Origin: Ariolimax columbianus
Taxonomy: Eukaryota > Mollusca > Gastropoda > Stylommatophora > Arionidae
Direction of reading: 5' to 3'
Length of the DNA stretch: 64,000 bases
Assembly: GCA_036924085.1 (NCBI GenBank)
Contig: JAVGWX010000011.1
Span: forward strand, 92,383,819-92,447,818
Both the position numbers and the translations under genes were made by a program. This document shows, piece by piece, positions 56,251-64,000 of the stretch. Numbering within the stretch: the stretch's first letter is position 1; each line of letters opens with the position of its first letter. Under the pieces are notes generated by a model. It was not told the origin of the DNA, ran no database searches, and saw nothing but the letters and a program-made list of their open reading frames with translations.

Positions 56251-56830
56251 TTTTCAGAGAAGGCCGTACATCCATGAGTGATGATCCCAGCCATAGTGGC
56301 TCTTGACCTATCAGTCATTCCTGTGAATATCCAGATTGTGAAACACTGTATCCTGGAAAATCAACGCATAACCTGTCGCAAAATTGTACAAGAGACAAGT
56401 ATTTTTCTGGGTACGGTGAACACTAATATTAATGAACATTTGCATTGTCTGAAGGTTAGTGCACATTGGGTGTGAAGACGGCTTTCTGCTTTTGACCAGC
56501 AGAGAAGAGTTAAGCCTGCACTGAACTGAAGGAACGTTTTGACATGGAAAAGTGTTGACTTTTTGGGTCACTCCACCTCACAGCTCAGACCACTTTACAG
56601 CCCAGAGCTCACTCTAAACGATTTCCACCTGTTTGGACCCCTAAAAGAATTCCTGGGAGGTCAGTATTTCACCACTGATGACGAGGTGAAACAGTCTGTC
56701 CTGAATTGGTTCAGGTATACTGACAAATCCTTCTAAGCTAAAGCTTTCAGAGCATTGCTTAAACACTGGGATAAGTGCATAAACGTTGCAGGAGATTATA
56801 TCAAAAAACAAATGACATTGTGAAAGGATT
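56231..56830 (+). pseudogene. Mariner-type transposase remnant with internal deletion
   Basis: The plus strand encodes the N-terminal DNA-binding end (FEWCKLFREGRTSMSDDPSH), IVKHCILENQRITCRKIV, TVNTNINEHLHCLKVSAHWV and FDQQRRVKPAL. It then jumps to the C-terminal end LYSPELTLNDFHLFGPLKEF, DDEVKQSVLNWF and ALLKHWDKCINVAGDYIKK. About 150 residues of the catalytic core, with the first two acidic residues, are absent. Stops and a frameshift are present. It lies between two LINE fragments. Confidence 0.85.
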
Positions 56831-56844
56831 GAAGTCTGTAGAAA

Positions 56845-58245
56845 TTGGATCTGCCTTTGCATTCCTGATCATGTTTTCTGCAGATATGTTGAAAGAATGC
56901 AGCCTGTCTGACCGCCTTGTATATCTCGAACCAATCTGAGGTTTCACTGTGTATTCTGACGACTACTTGCTACCTGCTGTAGAGGGTTTCTATTAGTTGA
57001 ACCAGATATGTTGGGAAAACCATTTCTTTCATAATGTTCCACATTTGCTGATATTTTATGCAGTCAAAGGCCTTGGTGTACTCTATAAAACAGGCATACA
57101 GGTCTGTATTGAATTCTCTGCGTCTTAATATCGCCCAAATTGACTACGGTCTGGGGTGGAATAGGCGCGCCTCCGCCAGTAGAAACTAGTGAGGCAAACA
57201 CATAAAATTAAAAAAAATATTGAATTCTCTGCTTTTCTCAATGTTTCTTATGTTGAAGATATGGTCTGTCGAGCCTCTTCCTGGCCTGAACCCTGCCTGT
57301 GTTACATTTATTTCATAGTCCAGCTTTCTTTCTATTCTTTTCATAATAATACGCAATAAGATCTTGCTGGCGTGGCTTATCAAGGCGATAGTTTGTACAT
57401 AACTTTAGATTCCCTTTCTTAGATATGGGGATGTACACAGATCATTTTCATGCTTTTGTGTTGCGCCAGATCTTATTACAGACTGCATGATATGTGCGGA
57501 TGTTTGCCTCTCCTCTCGCCTGCATCAGTTCAGTGGGTTTATCATCAGCCTAGAGTTTTCCCTTTTTTCAGGGCCTTAATCGCTGCTTGAACTTTGCTCA
57601 ATGTGGGTTCTGATTCCTCCTCTTGATTGTTTGTTAGCATGTCTTCATTTTTTGTGTTCATTCCACCAATCTTTTTAGAATGTTTTCTGTCATGGTAGCC
57701 CATTTATTGCCTGTAGAGATGATATGAATTTTCCAGTAGAAAGATCTAATCTCCTTGAATGCTTCACGTTCCTTCCTCTGCCCCTGGAGTTCCTCTATTT
57801 TATTACATGTTTCTATTATGTGCCGTTTCCTATCTTGCCTAATCTTTCTCCTGATTTCTCTTGACAAATTTCGTTCTGCATTTGTCAGTGTTTCGTTCTG
57901 TTCCTGCCTGTCTCAGTTTACTTCTTGCCTATACGAGTGGCAGTGTGACGTGTCTCCTCCATAACATAGTTCAGTGAGTAGTTGTTTCTTACACTTTGCC
58001 CAGAAATGTCCTTTGCTGTTGAGTGCTTCCCTCACATGTGACACCAATTCTTCTGTAGACATGTTTTCTTGCATTGCCATTAGTGCCTTAAACTTGTTTT
58101 ATATTTCGACGTTATATCCATATGCCTATGGTATTGCTTGCACATCGAAACGTATTATTATAATTATTGGTCGTGCACCTGTGTCACTGTTCACCCTTCG
58201 TAGACAATTCATTATCCGTGTCCACTCCTGGAAGCGTCTTTGTTG
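56845..58245 (-). mobile_element. LINE family C, endonuclease linker and RT fragment
   Basis: The minus strand, with stops and frameshifts, reads RFQEWTRIMNCLRRVNSD (58,240 onward), STEELVSHVREAL, NLSREIRRKIRQDRKRHIIE, ISHASKILLRIIMKRIERKL and TQAGFRPGRGSTDHIFNIRN. After the 96-bp insertion it continues with YTKAFDCIKYQ..., SETSDWFEIYKAVRQ and ISAENMIRNAKA. This is the end of the endonuclease region and the RT palm. It is cut at the mariner junction on the left. Confidence 0.82.
57122..57217 (+). mobile_element. 96-bp retro-insertion inside LINE C
   Basis: Flanked by a perfect 15-bp target duplication TATTGAATTCTCTGC (57,107-57,121 and 57,218-57,232) and ending in an A-rich tail (AAATTAAAAAAAA). 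The body (GGCGCGCCTCCGCCAGTAGA) matches no element in the window. It looks like a short SINE or a strongly 5'-truncated LINE copy. Confidence 0.85.
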
Positions 58246-58636
58246 ACAGCACACTGGGTCGAGATCTGTACTAGACTAGGCAGGATGTAATCAACGACGA
58301 AGATATGAATTGTTAATAACATTGATTGAATGAGAATGGTTAGTAACAACAACACAGTAATGAGTACTCATGAAACACTACACTGGACTGATGATTTTAC
58401 CTGAATCAAACAATATTTTAGACGATGTACTGACTGACCGGCAGTGCTAGCCTGACTCCGACACTACTAGCTGACTGATACTTGTAGCTGACTCTGACTG
58501 AGTGACACTAGTACTGACACTACTAAGACTCTGACTGAGTGACACTAGTACTGACTCTGACTGCCCACACGTTTGGCAACGGCCGGAAGCGACATTCTGC
58601 AGGCAGGGATGCCAGATACAAACAAAAGCCAAATAA
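58246..58636. other. Spacer with short tandem motifs
   Basis: No gene. The motif CTCTGACTGAGTGACACTAG is repeated two to three times at about 58,490-58,560. Confidence 0.55.
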
Positions 58637-58637
58637 A

Positions 58638-59606
58638 AAAGTGGAGTGCCACAGGGCTCGGTTTTGGGACCAATTTTGTTCTTGATATATATAAATGGTT
58701 TGGACATTGATATGGGATCCATGATTGCAAAATTTGCTGATGACACAAAACTATGCAGTAGTGCCTCATCTAAAGCAGAAGTGGATATATTGAGGTCGGA
58801 TTTAGATAAAATTCGAGAATGGTCTGTAAGCTGGCAAATGGAGTTTAATGTAGATAAATGTACAGTCATCCACATGGGTAGATCCAATATGAAACATAAT
58901 TACAGAATGGGTGAGAACAATATTAGAAAGATAGATAAGGAAAGGGACCTAGGGATTATAATACATCATACAGGTAAGGTGAGTGAGCAAGTTCAGGTAG
59001 TAGTAAAAAAAGGCAAATGCAATGTTAGGTATGATAAAAGGAAATATTAAACATAGGAGCAAGGAAGTGATAGTCAAACTGTATCAAGCTTTAGTTAGAC
59101 CTAGAATGGAGTATTGTGTACATGTGTGGAGTCCTTATCGTAGAGGGAATATAAACATGCTGGAAAGAATACAAAAAAGAGCGACAAAGCTGATAGTGGG
59201 ATTCCAGAATTACAGTTATAACGGAAGACTCAGAAAAACCGGCCTACAGTGTCTAGAAGAGAGAAAAATTCGTGGTGACTTAATACAGGTTTATAAGATG
59301 ATCAGAGGAATGTATAAATTAGACTATAACAATTTCTTTTTTAATACAGCCACCCACAATGACAAGAGGGCATAGCTACAAGCTGACTAAAGAGAGGTCC
59401 AGATTAGATATTAGGAAATATTTTTTAGTCAGAGAGTGGTGAATGCTTGGAATGCATTGCCAGGGGAGGTAGTGGAGGCAGGGACAGTTAATTTAAGAAT
59501 AAATTGGATGTGCATAGCTTTTAGAGCAAGGTTATGTAAATTAAACTGGTTGTATACAGACCCTGCAGGGTCTTCTAAACCAGTATAAAGACGTTAAGTT
59601 AAGTTA
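58638..59606 (+). mobile_element. L2/CR1-like LINE, copy A4
   Basis: The plus strand starts inside [10 protein letters not shown] and continues through [23 protein letters not shown] and LGIIIHHTGKVSEQV. A frameshift near 59,015 follows, then LYQALVRPRMEYCVHVWSPY, LEERKIRGDLIQVYKMIRG and a further shift near 59,345. The 3' UTR has CTGGTT (59,546), the perfect palindrome AGACCCTGCAGGGTCT (59,558-59,573) and AACCAG (59,578), then a (TTAAG)n tail. It is 5'-truncated and inactive. Confidence 0.92.
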
Positions 59607-59705
59607 GTCTGTTGGATTGCTTCCTTTAGATGTCTGTTGACTCCTTTAGATGTCTGATGGATTGACTGCTTTAGTCAAACACAGCCAAAACAAATAAGAT
59701 TCACT

Positions 59706-61002
59706 CGAACTTAACTTAACGTTTTTTATACTGGTTTAGAAGACTTATCAGTCTGTATACAACTAGTTACTTCTGCATTACCTTGCTCTAAAAGCTATGC
59801 GATCAAATATATATTTTTAATACACTAACTGTCTCTGCCTCCACCACCTCCTGGGGCAATGCATTCCAATCACTCACCACTCTCTGGCTAAAAATATATC
59901 TCCTAATATCTAATCTGGACCTTTCTTTAGTTAGTTTGCTTATGTGCCCTCTTGTTCTTGTGGTAATGTATCCTTTCCTCTGATCATCTTATAACCCTGT
60001 ATTGTCCCCTCGAATTCATCTCTTTTCAGGGCACTGTAGGCTGGTTTTTCTGAGTCTTTCCTCATAACTGTAATTCTGGAATCCCACTATCAGTTTTGTC
60101 GCTCTTCTTTGTATCCTTTCCAGCATGTTTATGTCCCCTCTATGATAAGGACTCCACACCTGTACACACTCCACACCTGTACACAGTACTCCAAACTAGA
60201 TCTGACTAATGCTTTATACAGTTTGACTATCACTTCCTTGCTCCTATGTTTAATATTTCTTTTTATCATACCTAACATTGCATTTGCCTTTTTCACTGCT
60301 ACCTGGACTTTCTCACTCACATTACCTGTATGATCTATTATAACCCCTAGGTCCCTTTTCTTCATTTTAATTTTGTTCTCTCCCATTCTGTAATTATGTT
60401 CCATATTGGATCAACCGATGTGGATGACTGTACATTTATCTATATTAAACTCCATTTGCCATCTGACAAACCAGTCTCAAATTTTATCTAAATCCGACCT
60501 CAATATATCCACCTGCTTTAGATGAGACACAACTACATAGTTTTGTGTCGTCCGCAAATTTTTAAATCATGGATCCTATATCAATGTCCAAATCATTTAC
60601 ATATATCAAGAACAATATTGGTCCCAAAAACTGAGCCCTGTGGCACTCCACTTTTCACTTCACACCACTCAGAGTACTCCTTATTTATGCCCACCATCTG
60701 TCTTCTCGATCTATTCGGCAACCTCCCCACCTATTACAAGTGATTTTAACTTGTTAAATAATCTTACGATGAGGTACTCTATCAAAAGCCTGTGCAAAAT
60801 CTAGAGTAAATAACATCCACTGGCTCCCCTTTATCTATCATTTTAGTAATCTCCTCCATGAATTCTAATAGATTGGATGATATCCCTCTTGTAAACCTAT
60901 GCTGACTATTTCTGATTAGATTAAACCTGTCTAAATGCAGTACAATGTTTTCTTTCATTGTTGATTCTAACATTTGACAGACTATGCTCGTTAAACTCAC
61001 CG
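59706..61002 (-). mobile_element. L2/CR1-like LINE, copy A5
   Basis: The minus strand spans SLTSIVCQMLESTMKENIVL and [13 protein letters not shown] (61,000-60,900), a decayed RT core, then [36 protein letters not shown] and [18 protein letters not shown] (60,404-60,129). The C-terminus and 3' tail follow. There are multiple frameshifts, and a 14-bp duplication near 60,165-60,185 (CTCCACACCTGTACAC). It is tail-to-tail with A4, about 100 bp apart. Confidence 0.9.
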
Positions 61003-61140
61003 GTCAGATCAGGACCATCCCCGCATCGAAGGTCGGCTGCAATGGATCTCCAGTGTACCCTATCTATTGTCCTAACGGTGCAATCTGAGAGACGTTTTCC
61101 AGTCCATCTCCTGATGTTATCCACCCACTTCTTCTTCTTC
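61003..61140 (-). mobile_element. LINE C-terminal fragment joined to copy A5
   Basis: The minus strand reads KKWVDNIRRWTGKRLSDC, then TIDRVHWRSIAADLRCGDG and a stop-proximal PDLT. This is the W-x-D-N-I and DR-x-x-W C-terminal pattern of RTE/Jockey-type LINEs, of a family distinct from B. Upstream lies an AAG-rich run (61,128-61,150 as CTT on plus). Its end abuts the 5' truncation point of A5. Confidence 0.65.
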
Positions 61141-61429
61141 TTCTTCTACTTCTACTGCGTTCGTTCTCAATCTTTCGCTACCAAGCCCTGAACAGGGCTT
61201 CGCAAGTAGGAAGTAGTACGGAGAATGGAATGCGTTGTGTCGCTAGTTTACAGTTTGACTGCAAGATTTGCACCTTTCGGTCCGACACATCCGTCTTTGG
61301 CGGATCCACCCACATAAAACATTGTCTGCCTCTTGAACCTACCATCCTACCCTCTAGTATGGTCTTCATATATGACCAAAATAACATAACTGTCTAACCC
61401 ACATTTCGGTCATTAATTTTCTTTTCACC

Positions 61430-62396
61430 CCAACGTTTTCAATACTTCCAAACAAAGCCTATATGCGTGTCACCACAGACACGACTCACTCTCTGCACAC
61501 TCTCAGACACCGAGAGATCAAGAATCAAGAGAGGGTCGTCATGGATGGCATAGGCTGAGACAACAATAGGACAAGTCACCCCAGCTGAGACGATAGCCAA
61601 GGGGGAAGAATGGGTCCACACTGGTAATAGAATGATAGAGTACCAGAGAGTCATCATAACCTTAGGCAAGGAATGCAGAGAACGGAGCAACGAGAGAGCA
61701 GAGCACGAGGTAAATCAGCTGATAACTGAGAACACACAGGAGAGTGACGCTGTCATATACACCGACGGATCAGTCGTGAGCAGTCGGACATCAGGCTGGG
61801 GTTTCTCGGCCAGAGTGAGAGGAGAGGTCGTTGCTGAGCGCAGTAGGGCATACATGTCAACAAACTCCAGTATGAGAATGGAGACGGAAGCAGTGATCTC
61901 AGCACTGACATGGATATCTGAGACTTCTATAACATGGGCAGTCATCGTGACATACGCGCAAGCCGTACTTCAGAAAGTACAGAAGGGATGGCTTAGGTAC
62001 GAGTGGATAGCTGCTGTTGAGGCCTCAAATCTCAAGGAGCTGACCTAGATCTACTGTCCTGCTTATGCCGGGGCTCAGGGCAATGAAAGAGCTGAAATCT
62101 TGGCTTCACAAGCTCCCATCATGGTCACATTAGTAATGGATAGAATTGACATTTTGAAATCAATCAATGACCGCCTGCTGGATGAGGACACCGCAATAGA
62201 AGAAGCAGCAATCCACAGACTGCAAAGTTTCGACATTAAACGAATTTCGAGCAGTGTGGGGGGTATGAGAAGACGGCGAATGAGAGTGTACAACCAGCGA
62301 GCTACAGGGACCATCAGCATCCATACCTTACGCCATTTGATGAGAGAGACTGACCACCTATGGGTACGCCTTGAGTGCAGTGACGTCGATTCTTAG
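61430..62396 (+). mobile_element. RNase H-bearing LINE, C-terminal end (copy 2)
   Basis: A plus-strand frame from about 61,632 (138 codons) has an RNase H domain: YTDGSV at residues 43-48, METEAV at 83-88 and VTYAQAVLQKV at 106-116. In that last motif the catalytic Asp expected after VT is Tyr. A TAG at 62,046-62,048 interrupts just before IYCPAYAGAQGNERAE, the terminal motif, where His is also replaced. The C-terminus continues to 62,396 with ALL-type helices and TGTISIHTLRHLMRETDHLW. It is an inactive remnant related to 43,380-43,960. Confidence 0.82.
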
Positions 62397-63480
62397 AAAC
62401 AAATTTGTTTTCTTTTCTTCCAAGAAATGCGACCCAATCTTCTATCTATCCAGATTGCAAAGGCTTTATGTGGATAATTGTATTACTAATGGTTACCTAA
62501 CTTAAATCACTCTTCTACCATACACAACTTCCTACGCGCTCCTATCTAATGGTTACCTAACTTAAAACTCAAACTACCGCTAAACCTAAAACTATTGTCC
62601 CCAGTCTACTTTCCGTAATTGGCCTGCTGTAACTTGAATCCGAATTATGGCATATTGACGCCGATGGTTAACTCGTGGTTTTATACCCAACCCAGGTAAA
62701 CGTCATTGGCTCCGTTCCTTAGAGACGACTGTCGATCTGCGTGGTGGATGTCGAAAGAATAGGCTACTGCTGTGAATCTACGATGACTACAAACTCAGCG
62801 AAGGCAGCCCCGTGTTAAACTGCAGCGTGTTGACTACGCGTGTTAAACAAAGGCAGGTTGACCACGTGATAACGTGAAGCAGGTCGACACACGTGTAAAA
62901 GGGTATAGTTTTCTCTCAGCCGATCTAGATTTGACAGAAAGCCTGTTCTCTCCTATAGCGGGTAGCTATGACTGATCTAGACCGCTTCTGTGAGAGTCCT
63001 ATAAACTTGAAAGGTCGCCCACGTGTCTGACGCTGGTTAAACTCTAACCTGATGAAATTCTATCTACTCACAAATGAAAAATCAGAAATACGTTACTTCT
63101 GTAAACTGGAACTCAGTCAATGCGACGTTCTGGCGTGTTACTTTCTGACTATCTCTCTGAGTGTCTTTCTGAATCGTCTCTCTCCAAATGTGTTGTCACT
63201 CTCTTTGAATCTGAAAATATGTCTTTGGAAATGCGTCGTTCACTCTATAAATCTCTCTTGAAATGTGTCTCTCTCTCTGAATCTCTGAAAATTTGTCGAT
63301 CTCCCGGCCCGCCTCTGCTTTTATAACCCCCGGACTATTTTCTCTGCGGGTCCTATATTTCAAAATGGAGTAGTGGGCGCGCCCATATTAATTCGCCACC
63401 TGTCGCGGTATTTGCTGACGTGAGTTGTCAAGTCCTGTGGAAAGTCAACCCTTAATAATTTTTTAAAAAATATAATTATG
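62397..63480. other. Spacer without a recognised gene
   Basis: AATGGTTACCTAACTTAAA occurs twice (about 62,489 and 62,548). CACGTG-type sites cluster at about 62,860-63,030, and TC-rich imperfect repeats (TCTCTCTGAATC) lie at 63,140-63,310. No coding region is convincing. Confidence 0.5.
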
Positions 63481-63639
63481 CGTGCAACGTAATTCTAGAA
63501 AAAAAAAGAGCTGTCAATATGGAGACAATTTTTGTCTGGTAAGACTAAATTTGTCACACCTGTGCCTCCTCTTGTTGGTCACTGTGATGAAAACCTCCGG
63601 GTTCGTAGGTGGTGCTTTTGTTGTTGTTGTTACTGGCTG

Positions 63640-63770
63640 TGGTCGCTGCTGGTGTGATCAAGCGATGGTTGCTGCTAGCGGTGGTCGCTGCTGGCGGTGG
63701 TCGCTGCTGGCGGTGGTCGAGCGGTGGTCGCTACTGGTGGTGGTCGCTGCTGGCGGTGGTCGCTGCCAGG
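63640..63770. repeat. 16-bp GC-rich minisatellite
   Basis: About six imperfect copies of GGTGGTCGCTGCTGGC. They keep reading frames open in both strands by composition only. Confidence 0.8.
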
Positions 63771-63927
63771 CTCCCTGCTTCGTGGGGCAGTTGTTTGGCC
63801 AGTGCACCGTGCTGCCGCTACCAGGACCGCCGTCCTGGTACTGGGACCATGATGATGACGACTGTCCCACTTGTCAAGTGGATGTCCACATAATGAGGGA
63901 GTCGTCTCCCTTTTTTGAAAAGAAGAA

Positions 63928-64000
63928 GGTGTCTGTCTTGTGAGGTGGTGTCTGTCTTGTGAGGTGGTGTCTGTCTTGTGAGGTGGTGTCTGTCTGGTGA
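63928..64000. repeat. 19-bp minisatellite reaching the window end
   Basis: Units GGTGTCTGTCTTGTGAGGT start at 63,928, 63,947, 63,966 and 63,985. The array continues beyond the window. Composition resembles the main satellite (GGTGTTTCTCTGCTTGAGT), but the two are not alignable with confidence. Confidence 0.9.

Noticed and set aside
63821..63838. Short hairpin CCAGGAC-CGCC-GTCCTGG
   Set aside because: A single 7-bp stem without a T-run or other context is not enough to call a terminator or RNA gene in a eukaryotic sequence.
63482..63943. 153-codon plus-strand frame rich in V, G and W
   Set aside because: It is driven by the 16-bp GC-rich minisatellite. Frames on both strands are open for the same reason, and no domain is visible.

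Overview
The window reads as a eukaryotic, almost certainly invertebrate metazoan nuclear contig. It has one host gene split by GT-AG introns, many non-LTR retrotransposon fragments, tRNA-derived SINEs, piggyBac and mariner remnants, and many minisatellites. The mix of LINE families (an L2/CR1-like family with a TTAAG tail, and RNase H-bearing elements) fits a mollusc or another lophotrochozoan, but that placement is an inference of low confidence.

Region 1 (1-34,082) is one uninterrupted GT-rich satellite with monomers of about 32 and 28 bp. It is organised into a higher-order repeat (HOR) of 10,627 bp: 5,694-16,320 is a full unit, 16,321-21,766 is a unit interrupted by a 100-N assembly gap, 21,767-32,213 is nearly a full unit, and 1,216-5,693 is a partial one. 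Copies differ at very few positions. Comparison with the neighbouring units predicts that the gap stands for about 5.28 kb. I see no gene in this region; open frames there are artefacts of the repeat.

Region 2 (34,083-42,830) holds a solo LTR of 1,015 bp with TG...CA ends and a 4-bp target duplication, inserted in a 25-bp minisatellite. It also has a small block of the same satellite in inverted orientation next to a second, inverted copy of the LTR-like element. A dead piggyBac transposase (minus strand), a third LTR-like copy and two minisatellites (44 bp and 23 bp) follow.

Region 3 (43-53.3 kb) carries the only convincing host gene: a three-exon, minus-strand homologue of ZNF593/Bud20 (52,802 to 44,109; 131 aa), a small nuclear C2H2 protein of pre-60S ribosome assembly. 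Its introns are filled with a LINE, a SINE pair, an RTE-like fragment and minisatellites. A 40-copy, 34-bp array begins inside the first bases of exon 2, and each unit carries a copy of the 3' splice site in the gene's own sense. A 12-copy, 40-bp array abuts the start codon, and a third array repeats a consensus splice donor.

Region 4 (53.3-64 kb) is a graveyard of retroelements: inverted and nested LINE pieces, an internally deleted mariner, a 96-bp insertion with a 15-bp target duplication, two tail-to-tail copies of the L2/CR1-like LINE and an RNase H-bearing LINE end. It closes with a 19-bp minisatellite that runs off the window. Nothing here looks like a complete, active mobile element. 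The most unusual feature is the set of splice-site minisatellites in the ZNF593 homologue.
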